Counted from the first letter of the stretch, positions 1 through 8,623 are shown. The stretch: DNA of 64,000 nt from JALZAI01 sp038212215 (GCA_038212215.1 JBBQUT010000001.1:124001-188000), one strand, 5' to 3'. A program made the numbers and translations. The notes: generated by a model not told the origin, from the sequence alone.

Positions 1-8
1 GGTCTCTA

Positions 9-716
9 ATGATCGGCATGACTCGACGCGTCGCCCTCGTGGGTGCTGCAGTCCTGCTCGCCGGGTGTGCAGCTTCGACGTCAGGCACGGGATCGGTCAG
101 CGACCCGGCGGTATCGCCCAGTCACCCGCCGCCGACGTCGGCCGCCGGCCCGACCGGATTCCCGTCGAGTTCGCCGACCGCAGTCCCATCGGCGACCACG
201 CCATCCTCGATCCCCGCGAGACTGACGATCACTGGCACGTCCACCGGCACGGTGTACACGGTGGCCGTGTCAGCGATGGACACGATCAAGGACTGCGCAG
301 CGCACGCTTATGGCGCCGCACTGCAAGCATTCTTGCGTCGGCATCCGTGCCTACGCGCGACGCGCCGATTGGTCTCGCTCGTCCAGGGCGCTCGCGTTGT
401 CGCGCTCTCGACGGTCGTCGTCGAGTGCCCCGTCGGCGGGGCGAGCGATCCCTACCGGTACGCAGGGCAGTTCGCCGACCTGGAACGTGCTGACGGGACG
501 GGCAGCATGAACGACCTGTTGCTTGACGGCGTGCGCGTGCCGGGCATGGGTACGCGCATTCCGGGCGCAGAGGTATTCACGGTCCTCGGTCAGGACAACG
601 TAGTGACCGTGTTCGACGGCTGGTACGAGAGCGGCACGACGGCGCGCAACGATCCGGCGATCCGAAGCGTGGAACGCGACCTCTTTCTCACCCCGGTGGC
701 AGTGCCCGCCCCGTGA
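9..716 (+). CDS. Putative secreted lipoprotein of unknown function
   Basis: The 235-residue product starts with a short basic n-region, a hydrophobic stretch and a lipobox LAGC with Cys20, so it is probably lipidated and held on the outer face of the membrane. Residues ~21-70 are a Ser/Thr/Pro-rich linker. The rest is a soluble domain with cysteines in the segments KDCAAHAYG, RRHPCLRAT and VVECPVGG. Other actinobacterial lipoproteins have a similar HPCLRATR-type segment, but I assign no function. A second in-frame ATG lies at 18 and would keep the lipobox. The stop codon runs directly into a 15-bp tandem repeat. Confidence 0.75.
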   Translation: MIGMTRRVALVGAAVLLAGCAASTSGTGSVSDPAVSPSHPPPTSAAGPTGFPSSSPTAVPSATTPSSIPARLTITGTSTGTVYTVAVSAMDTIKDCAAHAYGAALQAFLRRHPCLRATRRLVSLVQGARVVALSTVVVECPVGGASDPYRYAGQFADLERADGTGSMNDLLLDGVRVPGMGTRIPGAEVFTVLGQDNVVTVFDGWYESGTTARNDPAIRSVERDLFLTPVAVPAP

Positions 717-775
717 CGGTTCGCCTCGCCACGGTTCGCCTCGCCACGGTTCGCCTCGCCACGGCGCGCCCTGCC
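716..775. repeat. 15-bp tandem repeat, three perfect units plus one degenerate
   Basis: The unit ACGGTTCGCCTCGCC occurs perfectly at 716-730, 731-745 and 746-760, and a fourth, diverged unit ends at 775. It begins on the last base of the lipoprotein stop codon and ends before the next small gene. No function is evident. Confidence 0.85.
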
Positions 776-788
776 GTAGCGTCATGGG

Positions 789-1046
789 GTGAGCGAGCTG
801 CGCATCGTGGTGACCGCGGCGGCATTGCTGCTGGCGATGCTGCTGGCGATCGCGCTCGGCCGGCGCTTACGTGCTGGCGTGCTGATTCTCGCGTTGCTGT
901 CGCTGGTGTGGCTGAGCGCCAACCGGGACTTCGAGGGCCCCATCCTTTTCAGCGTCGGCACGACACACGGGCTCGTGCTCAGCGATCTGGTCGGCTTGGG
1001 TGGACTGGGCGTCGCTGTCTGGCAGTGGCGCCGCGCCCGCTGGTAG
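789..1046 (+). CDS. Small two-helix membrane protein, unknown
   Basis: An 85-residue product from a GTG start. Residues ~5-45 are almost entirely hydrophobic, split by the basic segment GRRLRAG, which suggests two membrane helices. A third weakly hydrophobic stretch (residues ~55-78) ends in the basic tail WQWRRARW. It lies alone between the lipoprotein gene and the end of the convergent kor operon. Codon use resembles the neighbours. No family recognised; the gene could also be spurious, but the membrane-like composition favours a real one. Confidence 0.5.
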   Translation: MSELRIVVTAAALLLAMLLAIALGRRLRAGVLILALLSLVWLSANRDFEGPILFSVGTTHGLVLSDLVGLGGLGVAVWQWRRARW

Positions 1047-1059
1047 CAGCGCCGCAGCC

Positions 1060-2511
1060 TTAGGACGCGAGGCGCATCAACTCGAACAGGTCGTCGCCCT
1101 TCATGTCCGACAGCACCGTCGCGCCGAGGTCCGCCATGGTTCGCACCGGCGCGATATACCACTTGCCGCCGGTTTCGCTGGTCGCGATCCCGAGCTTCGT
1201 CATCGACGAGAACAGGTCTGAAATGGCCTGCTTCTGGCCGGCGGTCAATCGCTTGTTCGGGCAGGACCCACTCGATGACCCGCCGTTCGGCGAGAGCATG
1301 ATCCTGCTGCCGCACGAGAAGGACTCGATCATCGGCACGTATTTCGACAAGTCGGATCCGCAAATCCGCTGGTTGTCGCCGCCGTCGCTGACCGCGATGC
1401 AGCCGTTGTCGATCGCGACAGAGAGTGCCTTGCCGTCCGGACGGGTGAGGACCAGCTTCTTCAGGCCGATCCGCTGCGCCCCGCCGGCAAGCGGCGTGGT
1501 GGTCAGGTCGAGCGTCGTGATCCGGACGCCGGTGCGGCCGTAACCGCTCCCCGCCTGCTTGAGCAGCAGGCCGCCGTAGTCGTGCATCGCACCGAGTTCA
1601 GCCGGTGAGATCAGCCCGATGGCGTTGCGGAGTTTGCCGAGCAACAACGCTTCGATCATCTGACGTACGGCGTCGGTGCCCGAGGCTGCGCCGGTTGCCG
1701 CGACGGCGTCTGCGTTCGAGGGCAGCGCATGGCCGGCCGCCTGGTCGGCGACCGTGTAGAACAGGCTCGGGTACCACCGGCCACCGACCTTGACCGTCGC
1801 GATGCGGATGGGCTCGCCGCTCGAGCGGACGCTCGCGCCAATGTCCACGTGATTCGAGCCGGCGGCCGAGGACGAATTGCCTGCGGCTTTCATGAATCGG
1901 CTGGTAAGGATCTTCGCGGCATCGCCGCCCACGTCGAGCGTGCCACCTGTGAGCTGCACGATTTGTACGTGGTCGTTGATAGCGATCGTCTTATCGGCGT
2001 AGCGCAGGTTGTGCGCGGCGAAGCTGATGCCATTGACGGCGCTCAGATTCGTCTCCGGCTTCACGACCTGCAGCTGCTTGAGCTTGCCCACCTCGTCGCG
2101 GATCGGGCTCAACATCGCGTCCCGCTCGCCGGGTGCGAGATCGTTCAGAAAGCCGAGGAGATCGGACTTCTGCAGGTCGTCGACCGCCTTCTGGACCGCC
2201 TGCTTGGGTGAGCCGGCGCCGCTGGACGAACTCGATGAGAATGCGACGTAGGTCGCCGCTCCACCACCAGCCAGCACCGCGAGCGCTGCGATCGAGCTGA
2301 TCAAGCCGACGCGGCGGCGCCGCTTGGGCGTGGGTGCCGGTCCCCAGTGCTGCGCGTCCCATTGCTGCTGGGGTACGTGCTGAGGCTGGTACGGCGGCTG
2401 TGGCTGCTGTGGCCCCCATTGCGGCGGCTGCGGCCCCCACTGCGGCGGTTGTGGCGGCTGCGGCGGCGTCCAACCGCCTTGAACCCAACCGTCTGACGGG
2501 GGCTGTGTCAT
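1060..2511 (-). CDS. Membrane-anchored protein with Pro/Gln-rich N-terminus, unknown
   Basis: A 483-residue product. Residues 1-65 are a low-complexity Pro/Gln/Trp cytoplasmic segment, followed by KRRRR and one transmembrane helix (~68-90). The long extracytoplasmic region begins after a Ser-rich linker; it has a helical segment resembling NTF2-like stress-tolerance domains and four or five late cysteines that could form disulphides. The ATG at 2511 overlaps the preceding gene's TGA as TGATG, so I prefer it to the GTG three bases upstream. It is the last gene of the kor operon and is presumably translationally coupled. Such proline-rich single-pass proteins are common in actinobacteria and mostly uncharacterised. 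Confidence 0.7.
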   Translation of the reverse strand: MTQPPSDGWVQGGWTPPQPPQPPQWGPQPPQWGPQQPQPPYQPQHVPQQQWDAQHWGPAPTPKRRRRVGLISSIAALAVLAGGGAATYVAFSSSSSSGAGSPKQAVQKAVDDLQKSDLLGFLNDLAPGERDAMLSPIRDEVGKLKQLQVVKPETNLSAVNGISFAAHNLRYADKTIAINDHVQIVQLTGGTLDVGGDAAKILTSRFMKAAGNSSSAAGSNHVDIGASVRSSGEPIRIATVKVGGRWYPSLFYTVADQAAGHALPSNADAVAATGAASGTDAVRQMIEALLLGKLRNAIGLISPAELGAMHDYGGLLLKQAGSGYGRTGVRITTLDLTTTPLAGGAQRIGLKKLVLTRPDGKALSVAIDNGCIAVSDGGDNQRICGSDLSKYVPMIESFSCGSRIMLSPNGGSSSGSCPNKRLTAGQKQAISDLFSSMTKLGIATSETGGKWYIAPVRTMADLGATVLSDMKGDDLFELMRLAS

Positions 2512-2960
2512 CACGTACTCCTATGGGGCGGGTGGGCAAAGACGACACAGATCGGAGCGGAGGCAAGAACAAGCGCGGATCCGACCAGCGTCGTGCTGGG
2601 CCCGCTGACGATGACCGAAGCATAAGTGTTGGAAGCGGATCGCACAGCTTCAAATGCAGTACCGCCGCCGACCAGCGCCGCAACCGTCGCTACGAACGCG
2701 CCGCTGCGGCGAAAGCCGAGCAATAGCAGGGCGATTCCGCCGGCGGCGGCGGCCGCGAGCAGCGGCCAGACAGCGAACAACGCCCCCAGCAGGCCCGGCG
2801 GATCGAGTATCCGACGCAGGGTGCCGCTGGCCTGATAGCTGTTGCGCTGCGAGTCTCCGGATTGCAGCCACGGAAGGAACGTGCCGATGACCAACACGAT
2901 CAGCCCGGCAACTGCGACCGCCGGGGCGAGCCGGAAAAGCCTGCTCAGGCGATCGTCCAA
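2511..2960 (-). CDS. Four-helix membrane protein, unknown
   Basis: A 149-residue hydrophobic protein with membrane helices at about residues 12-30, 55-80, 85-105 and 118-140 and the short extracellular segment WLQSGDSQRNSYQASG between the first two. The TTG start overlaps the end of korB by 16 bases and the stop overlaps the next gene, so it is embedded in the kor operon. The layout (W-Q-S-G after helix 1) recalls small membrane proteins of actinobacterial cell envelopes. No enzymatic motif is seen. The start codon is uncertain. Confidence 0.6.
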   Translation of the reverse strand: MDDRLSRLFRLAPAVAVAGLIVLVIGTFLPWLQSGDSQRNSYQASGTLRRILDPPGLLGALFAVWPLLAAAAAGGIALLLLGFRRSGAFVATVAALVGGGTAFEAVRSASNTYASVIVSGPSTTLVGSALVLASAPICVVFAHPPHRST

Positions 2961-3964
2961 TTGTCGGCACCGAGCAACAGCGACTGCAGCGCTGCGCCGT
3001 CGCCAGGGGCCTTCGCTGCTGCAGTCTCTAGCTGGCCGGACATCATCGAGTCGTACGTCGCCCGCTGGACCGAGCGGAACACGCCCATCGGCGCGTACCG
3101 GCTGTCCAGCGACTGCAGCCGCGACAGAGCGAACGCGTAGGCCGGATTGTCGTGGTGCGCGTTGTGCACCACCACTCGTGGGTCGTCCGCGGCGACGTCG
3201 TCTTCCACGACGAGCGTGCCGTCCGCGCCGTGGACGACGGCCTTCTGTCCGTTCGCACCGAAGCGCAGCGGCTGGCCGTCCTCCATTCGGATCATCCAGT
3301 CGTCGCGGGTGTCGGAATCCTTGATGACGTCGAACGCGCCGTCGTTGAAGATGTTGCAGTTCTGGTAGATCTCGACGAGCGCGGTGCCCTCGTGGTCGGC
3401 GGCCGCGTGCAGCACCGAGGTGAGGTGCTTGCGGTCACTGTCGAGGGTGCGCGCGACGAAGGTGGCCTCGGCGCCCAACGCGACCGACACCGGGTTGAAC
3501 GGGTGGTCCAGCGAGCCCATCGGCGTCGATTTGGTGATCTTGCCGAGTTCGGACGTGGGGGAGTACTGACCCTTCGTCAACCCGTAGATGCGGTTGTTGA
3601 ACAGCAGGATCTTCAGGTTCACGTTGCGACGCAGCGCGTGGATCAGATGATTGCCGCCGATCGAGAGTGCGTCCCCGTCGCCGGTGACCACCCAGACCGA
3701 CAGGTCTGGACGAGACGTGGACAAGCCCGTCGCGATTGCCGGCGCGCGCCCATGGATCGAGTGCATGCCGTAGGTGTTCATGTAGTACGGGAAGCGCGAG
3801 GAGCAGCCGATACCGGAGATGAACACGATGTCCTCGCGGGCCACCCCGAGTTCAGGCATGAACCCCTGAACTGCGGCGAGGATCGCGTAGTCGCCGCAGC
3901 CGGGGCACCAACGCACTTCCTGGTCGGTCTTGAAATCCTTTGGTTTCAGACCCAAATCACTCAT
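2945..3964 (-). CDS. korB: 2-oxoacid:ferredoxin oxidoreductase beta subunit (KorB-like)
   Basis: The 339-residue product is the thiamine-diphosphate subunit of a 2-oxoacid:ferredoxin oxidoreductase. With KorA it would convert 2-oxoglutarate (or another 2-oxoacid) and CoA to the acyl-CoA, reducing ferredoxin. Visible signatures are WCPGCGDY (Cys20, Cys23), GIGCSSR (Cys54), the ThDP/Mg motif GDGDALSIGGNH from residue 95 and the following N-N-R-I-Y-G-L-T segment. The ATG overlaps the korA stop by 8 bases. The length is slightly short of actinobacterial KorB proteins (~350-370). Specificity for 2-oxoglutarate over pyruvate is inferred from the actinobacterial two-subunit arrangement, not proven by the sequence. 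Confidence 0.9.
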   Translation of the reverse strand: MSDLGLKPKDFKTDQEVRWCPGCGDYAILAAVQGFMPELGVAREDIVFISGIGCSSRFPYYMNTYGMHSIHGRAPAIATGLSTSRPDLSVWVVTGDGDALSIGGNHLIHALRRNVNLKILLFNNRIYGLTKGQYSPTSELGKITKSTPMGSLDHPFNPVSVALGAEATFVARTLDSDRKHLTSVLHAAADHEGTALVEIYQNCNIFNDGAFDVIKDSDTRDDWMIRMEDGQPLRFGANGQKAVVHGADGTLVVEDDVAADDPRVVVHNAHHDNPAYAFALSRLQSLDSRYAPMGVFRSVQRATYDSMMSGQLETAAAKAPGDGAALQSLLLGADNWTIA

Positions 3965-5810
3965 GGGTAATCACTCCCTGCAGCATTTCGGCGAGTTCAT
4001 CGGCCTTGAATGGCATTCCGCGAACCTGGGTGACGCTGATCGCGTCCACGAGATAGCGGGCGCGGATCAGCAGGGCGAGCTGACCGAGGTTCATCTCCGG
4101 GATCACGACCCGGGCGTAGCGTGCGAGCACGTCGCCGAGGTCGGCCGGGAACGGGTTGAGATGGCGCAGATGCGCTTGGGCGACCGATCCGCCGGCCGCG
4201 CGTACCTGCCGGCAAGCGGCGCCGATCGGTCCGTACGTCGATCCCCACCCGAGCACGAGGACCTTCGCGTCACCGTCGGGATCCTCGACCTCCATCGGCG
4301 CCAGGCTGCGGGCGATGCCGTCCACCTTGGCCTGGCGGGTGCGCACCATGAAGTCGTGGTTGTCGGGGTCGTAGCTGATGTTGCCGGTCTTGTCGGCCTT
4401 CTCGATCCCCCCGACCCGATGCTCGAGACCCGCGGTGCCCGGCACGGCCCAGGGGCGCGCCAACGTTTCCGGGTCGCGCAGATAGGGCAGGTACGTGCCG
4501 TCCGGCCCGTTGGGTTCGGTGGCGAATTCGACCGACAGGTCGGGTAGCTCGCTCACCGTCGGCACGAGCCATGGCTCGGAGCCGTTGGCCAGGTAGCCGT
4601 CGGAGAGCAGGAAAACCGGGGTGCGATAGGTCAGCGCGATGCGCGCCGCTTCGACCGCCGCTGCGAAGCAGTCGCCCGGTGACTGAGCGGCCACGACCGG
4701 GACCGGTGCCTCGCCGTTGCGGCCGTACATCGCCTGGAGCAGATCCGACTGTTCGGTCTTGGTCGGCAGGCCGGTCGACGGGCCGCCGCGCTGGATGTCG
4801 CACACGATAAGCGGCAACTCCAACGACACGGCCAGCCCGATCGTCTCACCCTTGAGCGCGATGCCCGGGCCGCTACTGGTCGTGACAGCAAGGGCGCCGC
4901 CGAACGCGGCACCCAACGCCGCGCCAATGCCTGCGATCTCGTCCTCTGCCTGGAACGTGCGTACGCCGAAACGCTTGTGCCTGGACAGCTCGTGCAGAAT
5001 GTCGGACGCCGGCGTGATCGGGTAGGCACCGAGGTAGAGCGGCAGACCGGCCAGCTGAGCCGCGGCGATCAGGCCGTAGGACAGCGCCAAGTTCCCGGTG
5101 ATGTTGCGGTAGCGCCCGGCCGGCATCGAGGTCGCCGGCTTCACCTCGTAGGAAACCGCGAATGCCTCGGTCGTTTCGCCGAAATGGAACCCGGCCTTGA
5201 ATGCCGCGAGGTTGGCATTCGCGATATCGGGCTTATGGGCGAACTTTTTCTCGATGAATGCGACCGTGCCGTCTGTCGGGCGCGAGTACATCCACGACAG
5301 CAGCCCCAACGCGAACATGTTCTTGCTGCGCCCGGCGTCCTTGCGCGACAGCTCGCTACCGGCCAGCGCGTCCAGGGTCATCTTCGTGAGCTCCAGCGAG
5401 TGCACCTGGTAGCCGTCGAGCGTGCCGTCCTCGAGCGGGTTGCTCGACCAGCCGACCCGGGCCAGGGCACGGGTGGTGAAATCGTGCGTGTCGACGATCA
5501 GCGTGGCGCCCTTGGGCAGGTCGCTGAGGTTGGCCTTGAGCGCAGCCGGGTTCATTGCCACCAGTACGTCCGGACGGTCGCCCGGGGTCAGGATGTCGTG
5601 GTCGGCGAAGTGCAGCTGGAAGGACGAGACGCCCGCGAGCGTGCCCTGCGGGGCCCGAATCTCGGCGGGAAAGTTGGGGAACGTGGCGAGATCGTTGCCG
5701 AAGAGCGCGGTCTCCTGGGTGAAGCGGTCGCCGGTGAGCTGCATACCGTCGCCGGAGTCGCCCGCGATGCGGATGACAACCTGATCGATCTGCTGGACGT
5801 TCTTTGTCAT
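3957..5810 (-). CDS. korA: 2-oxoacid:ferredoxin oxidoreductase alpha (gamma-alpha fused) subunit (KorA-like)
   Basis: The 617-residue product carries an N-terminal gamma-type domain (residues ~8-190, starting VIRIAGDSGDGMQLTGD) fused to the alpha/pyrimidine-binding domain (from ~235, with GAYPITPASDILHEL and SSGPGIALKGETIG) and a C-terminal transketolase-like domain ending near LNLGQLALLIR. This is the usual two-subunit actinobacterial Kor architecture. In mycobacteria the enzyme provides an alternative to 2-oxoglutarate dehydrogenase. It is the first gene of an overlapping four-gene operon. The ~420-bp upstream region is shared with the divergent gene at 6229. Confidence 0.92.
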   Translation of the reverse strand: MTKNVQQIDQVVIRIAGDSGDGMQLTGDRFTQETALFGNDLATFPNFPAEIRAPQGTLAGVSSFQLHFADHDILTPGDRPDVLVAMNPAALKANLSDLPKGATLIVDTHDFTTRALARVGWSSNPLEDGTLDGYQVHSLELTKMTLDALAGSELSRKDAGRSKNMFALGLLSWMYSRPTDGTVAFIEKKFAHKPDIANANLAAFKAGFHFGETTEAFAVSYEVKPATSMPAGRYRNITGNLALSYGLIAAAQLAGLPLYLGAYPITPASDILHELSRHKRFGVRTFQAEDEIAGIGAALGAAFGGALAVTTSSGPGIALKGETIGLAVSLELPLIVCDIQRGGPSTGLPTKTEQSDLLQAMYGRNGEAPVPVVAAQSPGDCFAAAVEAARIALTYRTPVFLLSDGYLANGSEPWLVPTVSELPDLSVEFATEPNGPDGTYLPYLRDPETLARPWAVPGTAGLEHRVGGIEKADKTGNISYDPDNHDFMVRTRQAKVDGIARSLAPMEVEDPDGDAKVLVLGWGSTYGPIGAACRQVRAAGGSVAQAHLRHLNPFPADLGDVLARYARVVIPEMNLGQLALLIRARYLVDAISVTQVRGMPFKADELAEMLQGVITHE

Positions 5811-6228
5811 TGCGCTACGTCGCCTCCGAGCGTTGCCACCTCAGGTCCCGCCGGGCCGCGTCGGCCTGCCGGCGGGGGTGGGGGTCGCGACCGCGCAGAC
5901 TCGTGTACCGCACGAGCTGAGCTGATCGCAACCCCCCCATCGTACTTTCGTGTACAACGAACGCGCGCGTGTCATGGCTCACCCCACGCTGATCCCCACG
6001 CGGTCCGTGCAACAAACATTTGCAAAAGAGATAGTTGTAGGTACAGCTTAATTGCGATGATTCACCCGGATAATTCACGCAGATCACTCTATTCGGACAT
6101 GGCCGAAAGGGGATTGACACAAGCTGCCAGTTTGCGGATGAGGCGCAGGCGATCAGAGCCGCCTACCTTGGGGGCATAGACATCACTAGCCGCAGACTTG
6201 AAAAGGCGGTCACCCTTAGGAGTTCACT
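5811..6228. promoter_or_regulatory. Divergent intergenic region with two CGTGTAC inverted repeats
   Basis: This 418-bp gap separates korA (minus) from the gene at 6229 (plus). It holds two short inverted repeats: CTCGTG-TACCG-CACGAG at 5900-5916 and TTCGT-GTACA-ACGAA at 5947-5961. Both include CGTGTAC, and they lie about 90-150 bases upstream of korA. A locally AT-rich tract spans ~6005-6080. A lone TTGACA at 6114-6119 could be a -35 element for the rightward gene, but no good -10 lies 16-18 bases downstream. Regulatory function is inferred. Confidence 0.35.
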
Positions 6229-6624
6229 ATGCAAGAATTGACACTTCCGTCTTTCGCGATGGACTGTCGAGACTGGCTTGTTGTGACGCCTGAGGACGCT
6301 GGACTGCCCGACGATGTCGACGGCGCCCCGTTGCTTGCAGTTCTCTCTACAGCGGTGATCGATAGCGACAGCTTCCACCCGGCGAGCGTGGTGTTGACCG
6401 TCGGCCTGCTCGACGACGAGGACCGAGTCGTCGTCTGCGCGCTGGACGGCGGCACGCCCGCCGCGGAGGTGCTCGACGACGACACCAGCTGCCTGCGGTT
6501 CGTACTGCCGGCGCCGAGCGGATCGCTCGCCTTGCTAGCCGAATTCAGCCTGCCGGACGGGCGCGACCCAGCAGTCGTCGACCGCGTGCAGACCCTGATG
6601 CGGTCGTTCCGCTGGGCAGGATGA
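6229..6624 (+). CDS. Small acidic protein, unknown
   Basis: A 131-residue product with a clear AGGAG six bases before the ATG. It reads as alternating beta strands with many Asp residues (segments VVLTVGLLDDEDRVVVCALDG and RFVLPAPSGSLALLAEFSLP) and ends in a short helix with Arg and Trp. It has no signal peptide or membrane helix. The layout suggests a small beta-rich actinobacterial protein of the kind often encoded near secretion or envelope genes, but no family can be named. It is probably monocistronic, since the dioxygenase remnant downstream has its own -10-like TAGACT at 6651. Confidence 0.65.
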   Translation: MQELTLPSFAMDCRDWLVVTPEDAGLPDDVDGAPLLAVLSTAVIDSDSFHPASVVLTVGLLDDEDRVVVCALDGGTPAAEVLDDDTSCLRFVLPAPSGSLALLAEFSLPDGRDPAVVDRVQTLMRSFRWAG

Positions 6625-6667
6625 CATAAGACCTTTGTCTATCGAATAACTAGACTACTAGCGTGCG

Positions 6668-7043
6668 GTGGGCAACACTTGGGCGGTGCCTAATACTCGA
6701 AGTGCGACCCGGCGCAGTGTCGCGCCGCTTCGGCTTACGCGGGCAGAGCTCATCGATTTCAGCCGGTTCTTCGCCGCCGAGGTGGGCGCCGGCAAGTACC
6801 CGTACGTCGACTACGACGAGAACGAGCGGTGGCATCAGCGGCTCTACCGCGATCAGCGTGTCGATGTGTGGCTGATCAGCTGGCTACCTACCCAGGGCAC
6901 CCAACTGCACGATCACGGCGGCTCGTCCGGTGCCTTCACCGTTCTCACCGGCACCTTGACCGAGGCGGTCTTCAGCACCGGCGCTTGCCACAATTGCAAC
7001 CGACGATCCGGAGATCGAGTACGGCGCGCTAGAGGCGTCGTGA
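6668..7043 (+). pseudogene. Cysteine dioxygenase remnant with internal deletion
   Basis: From a GTG at 6668 the reading frame matches the N-terminal half of bacterial cysteine dioxygenases (cupin fold), including cupin motif 1 with the iron ligands in QLHDHGGSSGAFTVLTG and then TLTEAVF. After about residue 104 the similarity stops. In the +2 frame, bases ~6986-7043 then read LATIATDDPEIEY-GALEAS-stop, which looks like the family's C-terminal end. The intervening ~55-60 residues, including the third His ligand of cupin motif 2, are missing. The longest open frame (to 7207) continues into antisense of the carbonic anhydrase gene and is not meaningful. The best explanation is an internal out-of-frame deletion; an assembly error is the alternative. 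Confidence 0.65.
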
Positions 7044-7047
7044 GCGA

Positions 7048-7560
7048 TCAGCCGACCTCGTCGATCGCTGCGGTGGTGACGTCGAAGACGAAACCGCGCA
7101 CGTCCTCGCGGTGCGGCAACCAGCGGCAGGTGCGCACGCGCTCGATCGATTCCCGCACAGCGGCCCGGACGTCGGTGAAGCCGGGCACGTCCCACGGCGG
7201 CTGCTGACCGGACTCCGCTGTGAGCTGGGCGCGAAAGGCCGCGTCGTCGAAGTTGTCCATACCGCACTGGGTGTGATGCAGGATGACGATCTCCCGGGTG
7301 CCCAGCGCACGCTGGCTCAGCGCCAGCGACCGCAGCACGTCGTCGGTGATCACGCCGCCCGCGTTGCGGACGAGGTGGGCGTCGCCGATATCCAGGCCGA
7401 GCGCCCCGAAGAGGTCCAGCCGCGAGTCCATGCAAGCGACGACGGCCAGCCGCAACTTCGGTTTGAGCGGGCGCGGTCCGGGAAAGCGGGCCGCATATTC
7501 TTCGTTTGCGTGGATGAGGTGATCGATCGCCGACACACGTCGAGTCAACCAGAACGACAT
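7048..7560 (-). CDS. Beta-class carbonic anhydrase
   Basis: A 170-residue cytosolic zinc enzyme interconverting CO2 and bicarbonate. The beta-class signatures are VVACMDSR (Cys43, with the Asp45/Arg47 dyad), LVRNAGG at 64-70 and HHTQCGM (His96, Cys99), which gives the Cys-His-Cys zinc site. The length fits the short Rv1284-like actinobacterial subgroup. The first residues (MSFWLTRR) may be upstream of the true start, because a GTG nine codons downstream gives SAIDHLI. The stop lies 4 bases from the end of the convergent dioxygenase remnant, and its 5' end is 43 bases from the divergent htpX. Confidence 0.93.
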   Translation of the reverse strand: MSFWLTRRVSAIDHLIHANEEYAARFPGPRPLKPKLRLAVVACMDSRLDLFGALGLDIGDAHLVRNAGGVITDDVLRSLALSQRALGTREIVILHHTQCGMDNFDDAAFRAQLTAESGQQPPWDVPGFTDVRAAVRESIERVRTCRWLPHREDVRGFVFDVTTAAIDEVG

Positions 7561-7603
7561 TGCACAGGGGAACGCACCGAGACGCCGTCGCGTTCTTCCT
7601 TAC

Positions 7604-8473
7604 GTGCACGTCGTAGCGAACGCGGTGAAGACAGCGGTGCTCTTCGCGCTGCTCAGCACCCTGCTGGTCGCCCTCGGCGGGTACTTTTTCGGTCCGAAAG
7701 GCCTACTGCTGGCCCTGTTGCTCGCCGTCGCGGTGAACGCGTTCGCCTACTTCAATTCCGACAAGATTTCACTCGCCTCGATGCGGGCGCGTCCGGTGAG
7801 CGTCGCGCAGCAACCGATGATGTACCGGATCGTCCGCGAGCTGGCCACGAGCGCCCGCCAGCCGATGCCACGGCTGTTCGTGTCACCCGCGGCGCAGCCC
7901 AACGCCTTCGCGACCGGGCGCAGCCCGCGTCACGCCGCCGTGTGCGCCACCGAGGGCATCCTGGTGGTGCTCTCCGAGCGCGAGCTGCGCGCCGTCCTCG
8001 GCCACGAACTCAGTCACGTCTACAACCGCGACATCCTGCTCTCCTCGGTGGCGGGGACGCTCGCCGCCGGGATCACCTACATCGCGACGTTCGCGATGTT
8101 CTTCGGCGGTGGCCGGGACAATCGCGACGGGAACCCGCTGGCCGGGCTGCTCATGCTGGTCCTCGGACCGGTCGCGGCCACCCTGGTGCAGTTGTCGATC
8201 AGCCGCTCGCGCGAGTTCCAGGCCGACGCGTCCGGCGCCGAGCTGAGCAACGATCCGCTCGCACTGGCCGCGGCGCTGCGCAAGCTCGAGGCCGGTGTCG
8301 CCGCTCGTCCGCTCGCCCAGCGGCCGGCTCTGGTGTCGACGAGCCACCTGATGATCGCGAATCCGTTCCGCACCTCCGGGGGTGCGCGCTGGTTCTCGAC
8401 CCACCCGCCGATGTCCGAGCGCATCGCCCGCCTGGAGTCAATGGCAAAGTCCGACCCCCGCTACCTTCCCTGA
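7604..8473 (+). CDS. htpX: HtpX-like membrane zinc metalloprotease
   Basis: A 289-residue M48-family protease of membrane-protein quality control. Two N-terminal membrane helices (~10-28 and 32-50) precede the catalytic domain, which has HELSH at 134-138 (zinc ligands His134 and His138, catalytic Glu135) and the third ligand Glu204 in SREFQADASG. Two further hydrophobic helices (~150-168 and 180-200) lie between them, as in HtpX. The C-terminal THPPMSERIARLE is a family hallmark. The start is a GTG, divergent from the carbonic anhydrase. Confidence 0.92.
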   Translation: MHVVANAVKTAVLFALLSTLLVALGGYFFGPKGLLLALLLAVAVNAFAYFNSDKISLASMRARPVSVAQQPMMYRIVRELATSARQPMPRLFVSPAAQPNAFATGRSPRHAAVCATEGILVVLSERELRAVLGHELSHVYNRDILLSSVAGTLAAGITYIATFAMFFGGGRDNRDGNPLAGLLMLVLGPVAATLVQLSISRSREFQADASGAELSNDPLALAAALRKLEAGVAARPLAQRPALVSTSHLMIANPFRTSGGARWFSTHPPMSERIARLESMAKSDPRYLP

Positions 8474-8586
8474 CCCCGACCGTCCCGTTGACCCCGTTCC
8501 GGTGGCCCGGCCTAGCTAGGTCGCTGGCGGCGCGCACGCGATGCGCCGATCGTCATTCGTTCTAGCCGGGGCGCTGGGCGGTGTGG

Positions 8587-8622
8587 CGCTCGACCACTTC
8601 GATCACCGATCAGGGTCGAGCG
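8587..8622. terminator. Hairpin between convergent htpX and yajQ
   Basis: CGCTCGACC (8587-8595) and GGTCGAGCG (8614-8622) form a 9-bp stem with an 18-base loop, ending 2 bases before the yajQ stop codon. There is no U-tract on either side. The position between convergent genes suggests a bidirectional terminator. Confidence 0.45.
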
Positions 8623-8623
8623 T

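Noticed and set aside
6114..6119. TTGACA as a promoter for the gene at 6229
   Set aside because: No acceptable -10 hexamer lies 16-18 bases downstream; kept only as a remark on the intergenic region.
4977..6179. 400-codon plus-strand open frame opposite korA
   Set aside because: Shadow frame; the part beyond korA has no coding character.
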